Source: Paramyrothecium sp. XJ0827 (taxonomy: Eukaryota > Ascomycota > Sordariomycetes > Hypocreales > Stachybotryaceae). From it: a stretch of 64,000 bases of DNA. The stretch is taken from contig JAJFPB010000006.1 of NCBI GenBank assembly GCA_020881915.1, forward strand, positions 3,844,001 through 3,908,000. The letters are read 5' to 3'. Of the stretch, positions 1 to 11,182 are shown one piece after another. Positions within the stretch are counted from its first letter, which is position 1; every line of letters begins with the position of its first letter. The translations under genes were made by a program, and so were the position numbers. The notes under the pieces are model-generated. The model was not told the origin of the DNA. It did not search any database and worked only from the letters and a program-made list of their open reading frames with translations.

Positions 1-797
1 TGTCCAGCCGCAATCTTGTCACTGATGGCCTTGTTTGGGTTGATGAACGACGCAACGTCTGGCCGCGCCTTGATCAACAAGTCGGCAACCAAACGGCCAA
101 ACACCTTTTCGCCACCAGCGTTCAAATGCGTTCGGTCGCCTGAAGCCCAGTTGTATTTATCCGCATTCGCGCTTCCAATGGCGTTGATGTAGTCGGTGCT
201 GGCGCGGTTAAGTTCTAGAAACTGGGATCCAGTCTCACTGGCAGCCTCCTTGGCAAGCTGTGAATGCTCGGCCAGGTTTTCGATAACCTTGCCGCCGGAG
301 AAGGTTCGACGAGTCAAAGAGCTGAGAATGATCTAGTGGTACACTGTCAGTACGTTGCTGGGCTTATGTACGCGGATTGGACTCACAGGCGTGCCACCAG
401 CAGACTTGACCTCGTTGGCCATGGTCTTCAGGTTGGCCTTGAATTGGGCTGGCGAAATACCCGAAGTTTCCTTCTGATCATTGTGGCCAAACTGAATTGT
501 GACGAGGACCTCGTTGGTGCCTTTCTTGTCCTTGACGGCGTTGAGAGCGGTCGTCCAAAGGCCTTGCGCGCGGAAGGACGCGGTGGTGGCGCCGCCCTTG
601 GCAGGGTTGATGCCACCAGTAGTGTTCTTCAGGTAGGACAGGAAACCGTTGCCCCAACCTCCATTGATGGCAACAGTGGAGTCGCCGGTGTGCACGAAAT
701 AAGGTGGAAGCTTAGCGCACCTGGTCGAGCTCTGTTCAGTGGGGGCACCCTGGACAAGGGAGGCCGAGAGGAGGAGGAGGCTGTTCAGGAACTTCAT
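1..797 (-). CDS. Rhamnogalacturonan acetylesterase-like SGNH hydrolase (3' end beyond window)
   Basis: A secreted SGNH/GDSL hydrolase of the fungal rhamnogalacturonan acetylesterase type (carbohydrate esterase family 12), expected to remove acetyl groups from the pectin backbone outside the cell. The start at 797 opens a typical signal peptide (MKFLNSLLLLSASLVQG). Block I with the nucleophile serine is GDSTVA, near residue 38; a GHND motif (block III) follows in exon 1; and the block V Asp-x-x-His is DRTHLN in exon 2, so the catalytic residues appear intact. Exon 1 is 797-387 and exon 2 starts at 332. The 54-nt intron has GTGAGT and CTAG borders and keeps the frame. About 247 residues are visible, nearly the full family length, but the stop codon lies left of position 1. 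Sure of the superfamily; the substrate is inferred. Confidence 0.87.
333..386 (-). other. Intron of the acetylesterase gene
   Basis: The intron has donor GTGAGT at 386 and acceptor TAG ending at 333. Removing it joins a Gly-Thr-Pro codon run to Ile-Ile-Leu-Ser and restores the SGNH reading frame through to the Asp-x-x-His block. Confidence 0.8.
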
Positions 798-2451
798 GAT
801 GCTGGGTTGCTTCCGAGGAATTGGTTGAATCTACAGATAAATGGAAGGGCAGTAGTCCTTAGCTTCGAACTATGTGACTACTGCGACAGACTTAAATAGT
901 CCCTGGTGGATGATCACTGCCAAACACCAAGGGGCTTGCGGGTGCGGAGAAGCTGTATTGCTCATTTTGGGCGTCGACACGCTTGGAATCATCTCCTGAA
1001 CGATGCATCGGGCCCCGTCCACCCTGTCCTCACGACACTTCGAGCAAACAAATGCGGCGTGTAATGAGATTCAAATCCTTCGGTATATTTGGCTGCATCG
1101 TGCAACACTTCCTTACGTCCGGCTGCAGGACTGCGGCATAGCGGAAGCTGTGTCCTTTGGCATTGGCGGCTTTGGTTGGAGAAGCTCGCATGTCATTTGG
1201 CCGAGAAACGCGGGGGCCAATGATATGTTGCCCCACAGCCTTAGATCTCGGTGCCATCTGAGGCTCGGGGTATCTCCACATTCTGAAATCGTCATCCGTT
1301 CCGAAGTGATCTGCATCAGCTTGGCGGAAGAGTGCCGAGTTCTCCTTGAATGGCCGTTCTGGACCCTTGTCGAACCCTAGGCATCCCAGGATGATGTATC
1401 CACTCTCGAGAGATTGGTCACGATGCTAGCGGGTGGTTTCGCATACTAACCGAGCAAGAGTTTGGGCCTTCTGGCTCTCCAATCTATGCTTCTTGATCTA
1501 GTCATTGCTTTGGATAAGGCCCCTTCGGCCTAGTAGTTGATGCATTCCCCTTTAATAGAGCACAGAATTCATTTTATCCCTTGAAAATATCCCTAGCTTT
1601 ATGATGCCAACTTCGTGGACGGTTCAGGCCCATGAGCCTCTCCCGAAACCGAGATGACGGTCCAGAAATACACATGTATGCGATTCTTGATGGCCACTTT
1701 CGACGTACAGCGATGTCAACATATTATGACGTATCTCTTACCTACAACAGGTGCAATGTCGAATGAAGCAAGGAAAAATATACCAGGACTCATACTTAGA
1801 CAATTAGTACTACCATCTGATGTGGTTTGGTTTCACGCTGATGAGATGCAGCTTTGGGCCCGTGTATGAGGCCCATAAGTCCACTTTCGATGACTAACTT
1901 ATGAACATCGAATGCATGTCCCTGGAGCGTCACCACTTGCAAACCTCATCTAGTGCTCATCTCTCGCAACAAGTGCTGAAAAAATGAGTTTCCTACCACC
2001 TTCTCTTTTCCATTCTGTACCCAGTCCAAGGCCTGGCTGGTCTGTCAGAACCCGCTACTCAACTTGTTTCATGCTACGAGGGTATCCAGACCAACGATCA
2101 ACGACTTCTATTTCGAATAGCTCCATTCCTTTTAGTTATTAACACCAAAGTCGAGGATCTCAGCAATGGTTACAAATAACAACATTGGAGACCACAAAAT
2201 ATTAATGCGATTTCATCCACTGACTGAAGAAAAGGCGAATCATGTTAAGCTACAAATTGGATTGGGTTGAAGACTGAAATGAATCCTACAAATTTCTCGA
2301 AACCCCCCAATACATTCCCAGCTTGGACTACTGGAAAAGGAATGGCTGAAGAAACAAGAAAGCTTCTTCCCGTTTTTCCTCCTCAAAGACAACAATGACG
2401 GCAATGAATGACTTCAAGCTTGTTCCGAGTGCGGTCATCTCAGCTGATGCT
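798..2451. other. Intergenic, no gene seen
   Basis: This gap lies between the 5' end of the acetylesterase gene and the 3' end of the decarboxylase gene. Open frames here (for example 1003-1380 and its antisense) have no recognisable motif, signal peptide or splice continuation, so I call none. The 800-900 part should hold the acetylesterase promoter. Confidence 0.6.
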
Positions 2452-5400
2452 TCATCTGAAACTAGTCCCACCAACTGACGAAGACCATTCGTCTTCCAAT
2501 TCCTTGCCGATTTGGTCAAACTCGTGGCGCCACTCTGTGATCTTCTCGACCTTCTTGAACGGATCCTTATTCATAGCCTCGCTGTCCACGTAGACAGTGT
2601 CATTCAAGGTTAGACGACCCGAACCGATGTGGGCGCCTAGCTTCTTCTTGACACAGGCATACTCAACACTGTTATCATCACGATTTCCGTCGAGGTAGAC
2701 GCTGACCTGGAAGGTAGCCCTGGGCCTAAAGAAGAAGCCGGAGCCGCCTGCCTTGCCGCTGCTCTTACTACCTCGTATCTGGCTGGTGATTAGCTTGATG
2801 TGGGGTGAGATGTGAGAAAACCCATTCGACGGAGGAGCGTCAGTTTTCTCATCACCAATCGGAGTTCGAGGTGGCTTCTCGGATGAAATCGCTTCCTCGT
2901 GATGTGGAACCACAGCACCATGCTTGCTTACAATCTCATTATTGGAAGGGAAAGGCTGCATGGGGGCCTCGTGGAAGTTGTTGAGAAGTAGTACAAGGGA
3001 CTTTTCCCAAGGCACTTGCACGCCATCGTCCAGCTCGAGCTGACAGCGACTGGCTGAGAGCTGAGTGTTTGGTGCACGCGAGATCACATGATCAATGTTG
3101 ACCTCATTGTCTTGAGGTCTTTGTTAGCATAAAATTCAATTGCAAAGACTTGTTAGGGATGACGTTACCATTTCCGTAAAGATAGAACGGCATAAAATCA
3201 ACCGGGTAGTCCTTAAGTCTCCACTTTGAGTTCAGAGGACGGCTCACAACAGTGCCGGTAACAGTAACGGTGATGTTCTTGAGAATGATCCCGCTAAGAG
3301 TTTTCACAAATTAGCAGTGAGCAGTGACGTATCAGTACTCCACTTACGACTCTCTGGTCATGATTTGTCCAAGGAATGTTCCATTTTTCTCCACAATCTT
3401 CTGCAGCCAAGTTTTGCGTTGCGTTACGAGGATCATTGGCTCAGTGGGGTTGGTTCTCCTCATTGCAACATATTTGTCGCGGGACTTGCGGTCCATGTTG
3501 TCAAAGTCGGCAGAGATGATGAGCTGTTGGCGGTGATTTGCAACATGGAACATGGGCAGATGGATCAAGTAGATATCATCGATGCCCTGGATCAAGAAGC
3601 TGTGGAACTCCTCGCCTATCTCGTTACGTTTACGCACAATCTGAGGAATGTCAGCAATGAATGATACTAATGAGGTCAGGTTCCAGACTCACTTGCGTCT
3701 CCTTGGCAACCGTGTGTTCAAAAATATCCGCCAATCTACTGATAAAGTTGCCATCCGTTGGGAACGGCGACATGACTACATTTCGCAAGACCATGAGATC
3801 CTGAGTGCTGTCATCAAGGCCCAACCTTTTCATGAAATGCTTCTTGCAATCACCGTACAGCTCGTCTGAGAACTCGGTGCTTGTGAGATACAGTGGGATC
3901 TTCGTGGGATCGTCGCTGGGGCTGTCTACAGAGAGTGCCTCGATAACACGTTGCATAAGGTAATTAGCTTCTTCCACATCTTTGTTAAGTATGCCGTTTT
4001 TGTCAGTGAAGTTCAGCGAAAAGGCATTAATGTTCAGGTCAGACCCCAGCTCGCGCAACAGAGTCATTGCCTTGGCATCTTCTGGTCGAGTCGCGTCTTC
4101 CTGAATGATCTCCGCGTTCGTCTTCTTCAAAATTGTCGAGCGGATCCGTTCCTTTTCAGCCTCAACCTTCTCTGGGGTGGAGTGAGGGTCCAGCTCAGAA
4201 GGAAGCTCATTGAACGGCACACAGATGAAGGGGCTCTTAGGACCCGCTTTAGCAGCCGAGCAGGTGAGGGCTGCCCATTCGGCTGAGAGCTAAACGTGCG
4301 AAACAGGTTGTAAGCTCAACAAATCATACTCGGTGACTGACGCTCCACTTACACGTGTACAGGTCCAAGTCACTTCGGCCAGAAGCGTTCCATAGCCCTT
4401 TTTCGCAAGCGGTCAGATAGTTTTCAGGACATTTTATACCATGGTCAAGAAAGGACAAAGCTTCTCATGGCTGCATCTGAATAGTAAAGAGTCAGTGCTT
4501 ACCTGCTGAGTTAGGCCTATGGTTTTGTTGGAGAGCCAGGTGGACATGGCTGAAGCGCCTGGTTTGCTGCTTGAAGTTAGATCACAAAACTCACAAGGCA
4601 AAGCATCTTCGCATTCCTTACCTCCCTTCCACCCCATAGATACCGATGCTAGTCACAGAGCCTCGGGACAGATAAGGGCTTGTCCATGTGACTAAGAAGC
4701 GCATACGCCCGTCGCGATAACACAGGCCGCCTGCAGGGTACGGGATGTACCCAGCCTTGTGCGGATCGACGGTAATTGAGTCAGCAAATCGCATAGCGTA
4801 GAGGTCCTCCTGAGTCTCCGCGCGAAGGCTCGCGTCTGGGACAAATCCATCGGATGGACCCATCTCGGTCGGTAAGTTGATGACATCTCCAGGGTGATAG
4901 TCCTTGGGTAGCATGCTGCAGAAATATCCTCCCCAAGCCGCATCAGCGTGGACGAGAAAAGACAGTCCTTTGGCTTGGTACTGTTTCCGCAGTGCTAGAA
5001 TTGAGCTGAGAGAGTCCACGGCGCCCTCTTTCGAACAAGTTAATCACCTGGACTGGTTGTACAAGCTGTTGTGCGGAAGTAATTACCTTCAGTAGATCCA
5101 ACAATGGCTACGACAGCAAAAACCGGCTGTTTAGCCTTGAGGTTCTCTTCGAGTCGCTTTTCAAGAGCGGTGATGTCGATGCGAGCGGCATTATCAACCG
5201 CAATGCCTATTACATTATCGGAGCCGATGCCCGCAATAGCTCAACCTTTTGTTAGCCATGCAGCCAGTTGGGACATGCCTGAATGTGGCCTACCGGCACC
5301 CTTGGGCCAACTGTAGTGTCTCGTAGTCGCAACGAAGTATTGAGCAGGGCTCTCCATGTATTTTCTCTCCAGGCTGTCCTTGCCCGTGGATTGGATGGTG

Positions 5401-6600
5401 TAATTCTTCAGTACATCGGACAAGTATGCATTGGAAATGCCTGTAGCCTAGTATGTGAGATGGAGTTGCATCTGAGGAAGTTTCGAGTATTGGGAGTCTC
5501 ACCATGCTCCTCATACAGGCGGTCTGGGATATCCAGTATGTCGTTGGGTTTGAGATTCAGGAGCTCCCAGTAGCTGAGCTGCGAGAATGTTTTCCGTACA
5601 CCGGTGCATGTCTCCACAGTGAAACGATCATTTAGGAAAGCCAGTTGATGGCCTTCTTCCATGGCTTCGCGGAGGGAGAGTGGGTAGAACTTTAGGTTCC
5701 GTGCTGTTGGGCTTGTCAGTATTCTGAAATGTGATGAAGCTCGCTCGTGTACGCACAAACCCTGCGACAGAGTCAGTGACAAGATATCAACGATTAATCT
5801 CTAGGACTGTGGATTACCAGATGGATTCTAGATTAGCAATTGTTCCATCGCAGGTCACATGGCCCCAACCCGTTGGCGTATCGACATCATCCTCATCGAT
5901 GTTGTAGCCGAAAAGCTCGCACAGCTGCTCTCCAACCTCGATCTCAGCAACCGTGGACAGCGGGCTTGCTTCGAGGGCCACATTGTTGGGGTTGTAGAGC
6001 ATAGTCATGAAGTAGCCTAGTAGAGCTGCCATGCTCATGTCGGTGCACCTGTTATATGGGTCAATCACGATTTATTGTTAACGTTCGAGGATTGTGGACA
6101 AACATGTGGGCTTCATAGCGAGGAGACCAAAACGGGATCGAAGTACGACCCAGAAGATTGGCCGCCTTCTGTACAGCACGGCTGAGCTTCGACATGGATT
6201 TCTTAAAGGCTGGGGTCCTCTGGACCTCCTCGTTGATGAATTTCTGGCACTCGATCAGCGGCTTGCACAACTTAGAGGACAGAGATGCTCCTACTCCATC
6301 CTCCGGAAAGTATTTTGTCCGGGCAAGGCGGAGCTCTTCAAGGATAGTATGAATGTTCTCCTCAAAGTAAGGCAGGTTCTCAGCCTGGGGACCAATGAAG
6401 TAGGAGCTAATGATCTGGTGAGAGATATCGCCCTGGGTCTCTTTAGCAGTGTAGGCCGTCTGCTCGGGACATGCAATTGTCAGGGTTGAAGATGCACTAG
6501 AATTAAGACGTGGTTTGCGCGGCAGTACATCGTCAACAGCATCCAGCTTGGCCCTCGTTGGGACTGCCTCTGCGAAAGGTGCTGCAACGTGTACAGACAT
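2452..6600 (-). CDS. PLP-dependent group II decarboxylase, 13 exons
   Basis: A pyridoxal-phosphate enzyme of the glutamate/aromatic amino acid decarboxylase fold, predicted to turn an amino acid into an amine in the cytosol. Exons, minus strand: 6600-6104, 6048-5818, 5761-5757, 5703-5503, 5440-5294, 5239-5087, 5027-4622, 4566-4503, 4397-4353, 4289-3693, 3640-3348, 3293-3169, 3110-2452. They sum to 3423 nt, giving 1140 residues with every phase matching. Motifs are SPRYEAHM then NPNNVALEASPL (N-terminal part), HADAAWGG (residues 438-445, cofactor aspartate) and DPHKAGY with the Schiff-base lysine near 502. The part after the PLP fold, about 500 residues, is far longer than in plant or animal enzymes; I recall long fungal relatives of about 1000 residues. 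No signal peptide, so soluble. An alternative upstream ATG at 6840 was not chosen because MSVHVAAPF at 6600 leads straight into the conserved region. The substrate cannot be read from sequence. Confidence 0.85.
5757..5761 (-). other. 5-nt microexon in the decarboxylase gene
   Basis: Five bases (GGTTT on the coding strand) lie between a 56-nt intron (5817-5762, GTAATC...GCAG) and a 53-nt intron (5756-5704, GTGCGT...ACAG). Including them gives ...ESIWVSRNLKFYP, which keeps the Trp and spacing that I expect in this family between the ANLES and RNLKFYP blocks. A single larger intron ending at an AAG acceptor at about 5712 is the alternative, but it replaces the Trp with Cys-Pro. Confidence 0.6.
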
Positions 6601-8357
6601 GATGAGCGTAGCTTTGATCTTTACAGCAAAGAGGGTCAAAGCATAAGAGTAACAGGTGTTTTGAAGGTACGAGCTTGTCAGCCTGATCTCGTCTGGATTG
6701 TGACAAGCAACAGATGAGACCCCCAGGACAAAACGACCATGAGACTGAAGCTTTAAGAGATTCTGATGGCTACTGTGATCGGCTGCTATGATGTTAACCC
6801 CCGCTCTGAAATGGCCCTCCGCATGCTTGGAGTGAGACAACGGGTATGCTTCCAGTGTTGCAGCGAGACGTGGTTAAACTCAGCTCCTCTCGTCAAATAG
6901 CGTGGGCGTGTTCCGATTCGTCAATGCGGGCTTCTATCCGCGATGTGGAGGCCACGACCAACCTTCCTAGGCGGTGGCTGCATGGCCTATTGCTGCAACA
7001 TGCCGTCCAGATCCATTCATCTTCCTCGAAGCGCCACCCACTTGGCCTTTGTACTCACTACCCCTCATCATCGATGCTGATGAGCTCGCGTCGTGCCGTG
7101 CCGCGCCTCACCAGAACCTTCCTCTATCTCTCTGCATCAACATTTTCACCTTGCGATCAGAGTTACTTTGCAGGTGGCAATCGTCACCATGGTCGATCGC
7201 TAGCTAGTAAAACGAATCAAGAGAGCCTCCACCTCAGAACCGCCACGTAGCGATTGGCTCTGCCCCGCAACTGAAAGCTTTGCTTTTTTCCAGCTCATGC
7301 CTCGAACGCCTCAACGAAGTCCAATGTTATGCAAAGGTAGCCTGATGCGTGAAGCCGCTTTACCAAAGATCTGCAGCTAGAAAAGCCACCGATTCACCGA
7401 CGGCATACAGCCGGGTAGTCTAGGCTCATTGTGGCAAATACATGAACTATAGATGCCTGACGAATTGGCAACATTGGGTTCAATTGCATATACTTGAGCA
7501 CAAAATGAGGTCTGTATTGTCTTGTGGTAAATGGACAATGGGCGTAGACTACTGGTGTAATCTTGAGCGTATCCCATCACAGGTCTATGAAAACCACCAC
7601 ATCATGTGTGCCTACCATAGTTGACTTATGTTCACTTGTCCCAGGTAATTGTGATGTATGCAATTCTAAAGTTCCAGGCGGGGTCAAGTGAGCTGCAGTG
7701 CGCAATTCATCCTCCGAACACCTTCAGGCATGACTGCAGTGGTAACCTTCCCCTCTTTCAGGTGGCAGATGATCAGTGTTACTCGACATGAAGCAATGAC
7801 GGTCCTACCACATGCAATGGCTCGATACGTCCTCTGAAACTATGTGGCAAGCCGACCTGCAGTCTCCCCATCAGGTTTCCCGGTCCTCGTTCAAGCGGGG
7901 ACCCAGATGCTCGGATTGGAGGGCAACCCCATGTTATGGTATTAGTAGTGATATTTGTCCAAATCATTCTCTCCGTCCATAAGTATAGCCGAGTGGTAAA
8001 GCTCGATCCCTTCGTGTTCCGTGTTGATGGAATGTGTGGCTGATGTGGAGCGAACCATGACTATATCCACAAACTCGAGGTATGTGATACTGATAAGCTC
8101 GTCTCTAGTAAAAATATATTTCTGAAATAGCTTTGGTCTCATGCCGCTGCGCAAGGCTTGTTTTGTGTGTCTAACCATCAGTACACGGGGAGGTTTTCCT
8201 ACAGGTTAGCAATGTTGGAAATCTTTGACCCATCCACTGTCCAAAAATGGTTCGTGTTCTCAATTCTTTTTCTTGCATACAAGTGACTACGCAAGTTCAG
8301 ATGCAAGAAAACTTCTAAGAAAAGAAAAGAAAAGAAACAAAGTGCACATATCATCCT
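6601..8357. other. Intergenic, no gene seen
   Basis: This is the upstream region of the decarboxylase and the 3' flank of the monooxygenase. Open frames (6846-7250 plus, 7942-8178 minus and others) show no domain, signal peptide or plausible exon chain. It presumably contains the decarboxylase promoter just above 6600. Confidence 0.6.
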
Positions 8358-10199
8358 TTACTTTTCAACGTAGAACCCTAAGTGTTCGCCTTTCTCCTCT
8401 CTGGCCGTGAGACCGTTACCCATGAAACTGAATCTGTTACAACTATTGAACTCAAACACAAAATCTTCAGTTCTGAAGGTCTCCAGGATTTCCTTGTAGT
8501 GAAGAATGCTGCCAGCGTACGTTGCGGTTACTTTACCGTCAGCCTTGTGGTTCTTGTACCAAGAACGACAACCACTGGCCCAAGCAGTCCTTTTCATGAA
8601 CTCTTGTGAGTAGGTGTTGTAATCATCAGTGGCCTTCTGGTCGACTTGAACGGCCCTGCACGAATGCCAGTGTCAGTATCTGAACAACAGGAAGTCATAG
8701 GATTGCATCTGTGCATACTTGATGTCTTCAACAGCGATCTTCTCGCACCATTTGAGAACGTAATCAGCCGTCCAGTCCATGACGGAAAGGAAGCTGCCGT
8801 GGCCAACAGGGCAGTTAGGCCCGTTGAAGATGAAGTAATTGGGCATGTTGGGAGCGCATATCCCAAAATATGCCGCCGGGTCTTCCTGCCATTGCTCTGC
8901 CAAATTGACACCATTCTTGCCCACTACGTCCCAGGATGGCGTGAAGCTAACATCGAAGCCAGTGGCACAGACTATGACGTCAAACTCCTCAACTCCTTGG
9001 GCTGTTCGGATTCCATTTTCGGTGATTGCCTCAATGCCTTCGAATTCGGCCCGCACGTTTGGCTTTTGCAGGGCCTCGAGGTAACCTTCGCCTGGGCTTA
9101 GGCGACGACATCCAACCTTCCATTCGGGAATCAGTTTGGAGCACAGCTCAGGGTCGTGATTGAGCCTTTCCTCCATCAACGCTCTGTAAGCCTTCATAGC
9201 AGCCTTCTGTTGCGGGCTGTCAACCAGGATGGTGTAGAAGAACTGGTTAAAATGATGCTCAATCTCTCTTCTCAGCTCCTGCAGCTTTTTGGGGTTCTTC
9301 CGGAACTCCTCTTTCTGTTCCTCTGTGTATTTGAAGTTCTTCCCATCCGGAGTGAGTTCCGCAGAATAATTCGCTGAGATCCAGGTGGCAGACCTGATGT
9401 AGTTCACAAGTTTGGATGCTTTTGGTTGCATCTTTGGCAGAATCTGGAGTGCCGAAGAGCCATTTCCGATGACGGCGACCTTCTTGTCCGACCAGTCCAG
9501 CGAGTCATCCCAGGCGGCGCTGTGGACCTTCGTGCCCTTGAATGTATCTAGACCTGGGATACTTGGCCAGCGCCATTTGTTCAAAATACCAGAACCATTG
9601 ATTAACACGTCAGCTTCATCGTAAATGATGCTGGCGCCTTGCTCGATCTCTAACGCCCATTTTCCCTTTGCGTCATCCCAAACGCTCGACTTGACTCGGC
9701 TGTTGAACTGTACATGCTCATCCAGATTATACTTCTCTGTCGTTCTCTTTATATAAGCCCAAATCTCCGGTCCTTCGGCATAAAATGAACTCCAGTCGGG
9801 GTTAGGTTCAAAGGGAAAGGTGTAGATGTGGGCTGGAACCTGTACGAGAAACTGTCAGCGGAGATCTTCCTGCTGGGACAAGAGGCTTCCTACATCGCAG
9901 GCGACCCCTGGGTATCGATTTTCGAGCCATGTACCGCCAACATCTGAGTTCTTTTCGTAAATAGCCAAATCAACATAGCTATCCATATTTGTTTGATGCT
10001 TCAGTTTGTAGGCTATCATGAGCCCAGAATAGCCTGCACCGATGCATACTACTCTGAGCTTTCGCGGCTGATGAAGAGCGTGCTCAGCAACTGGAACCCA
10101 GTTCGTGGCATGATTCTCAACCCCGTTTCGGATAACATTGGCTTTACTATTTGGTTTTGCCTGACCATTCGTGCGACGAAGCGGTCCGCTGATAGCCAT
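8358..10199 (-). CDS. Flavin monooxygenase, Baeyer-Villiger type
   Basis: An FAD- and NADPH-dependent oxygenase that inserts oxygen next to a carbonyl or oxidises a heteroatom. Three exons (10199-9894, 9839-8719, 8655-8358) give 574 residues, normal for the family. FAD-binding GAGYSG is at residues 54-59, followed by the DVGGTW...NRYPG block typical of Baeyer-Villiger enzymes. The fingerprint F-x-G-x3-H-x3-W-D spans 202-213 (FKGTKVHSAAWD), and the NADPH-binding GNGSSA follows near 226. The ATGFD motif near the C-terminal third is also present. No signal peptide. It lies between the decarboxylase and a Zn2Cys6 regulator in the same orientation, so it may act on a product of the decarboxylase route; that link is inferred. 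The fingerprint makes this assignment stronger than a generic FMO; the substrate is unknown. Confidence 0.9.
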
Positions 10200-11182
10200 G
10201 GCTCGAGGAGATCAAATGCTTGTTTGCCTTTAAGAGGAAGTTATTTGTAATTGAGCCAAAGAGTTGACAGGTGGTACGGAATGAATCTGAGGTAAACAGG
10301 TTTTAATGAGTTGGGTTCTTATAATTTTTGCTACTCCGGAAAAAAGGCAAGTCGCACATAACCTGAAGTGAACCGGAACAGATAAGGGGCAATGCACTCG
10401 TGGGACAAAGTTCTTCCAAAGATGGAAATAAGTTCTCAATGCCTACCCTTCCGCTCCATCGGATCCTAGACTTACGTCACAAGGCTCCGACCCGATCAAC
10501 ATTTTCGGATAAGGCGAAAGACAAGTTCAAAAAAAGTAATGGTTCTCAAACCAGAAGCGAATGAAAAATGCTAAGTATCTTCCGACGAATGCACATTCAA
10601 TATGCACAAACAGAATTCCCCGGTAGAAGGCAAATACTCAGCTCAAAGACACACTACGTAAGCATTCGTAGTAATCCCAGTCCTCTCTCCATCGGAACCT
10701 GCTTATGTCTTCCGAACCGGTGGCAAATCAGCCTTCCGAATGAACAAGGGGGGAGGGCGCTCCTTCAGGTCCAACTCACCCGAAAATAATTAGGGTAGGT
10801 GTCTAACCTGAATGACTTCGCCACTTCGTCTGTGGAGGTCTTTCAGGTCCGCATCGAATTGTTCTTCGTCACGAGCGCGTACATATAAAGCTTCATTTTG
10901 CACATTAGCTCCGGACAACGACCGAATGAAACGTTGATGTCAACGGTCTGCATTGAACAAAGCGCGCTCAAGACAACCTTCCATCAGACTCATAGGACTC
11001 AGACCTGATCAACTTTGAATTCTTCTTTTCATTCGGGTTGAGCCATCCACCCTGCCGTTTTAACAAGAGCAGCTCGGCTTCACAATACTCAAAAATCTTG
11101 ACAAGAAAATCCTTTGTTCTCAACGTGATTTTTCGAGTCCTTAAATGCGACCAAAATGTGGCTCCTAGGCCATTTTATACTA
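10200..11182. promoter_or_regulatory. Monooxygenase upstream region with repeated TTCCGA words
   Basis: This 983-bp gap lies between the monooxygenase start and the 3' end of the regulator gene. I see no gene in it. It has several copies of the word TTCCGA or its complement TCGGAA/TTCGGA (about 10504, 10579, 10692, 10710 and 10734), two of them as near-direct repeats 23 bp apart. CGG half sites are what Zn2Cys6 proteins usually bind, so these are candidate sites for the neighbouring regulator. That is inference only. Confidence 0.35.

Noticed and set aside
1003..1380. 125-residue plus-strand ORF and its antisense
   Set aside because: No motif, no signal peptide, odd amino-acid use and overlapping frames on the other strand; it looks like chance.
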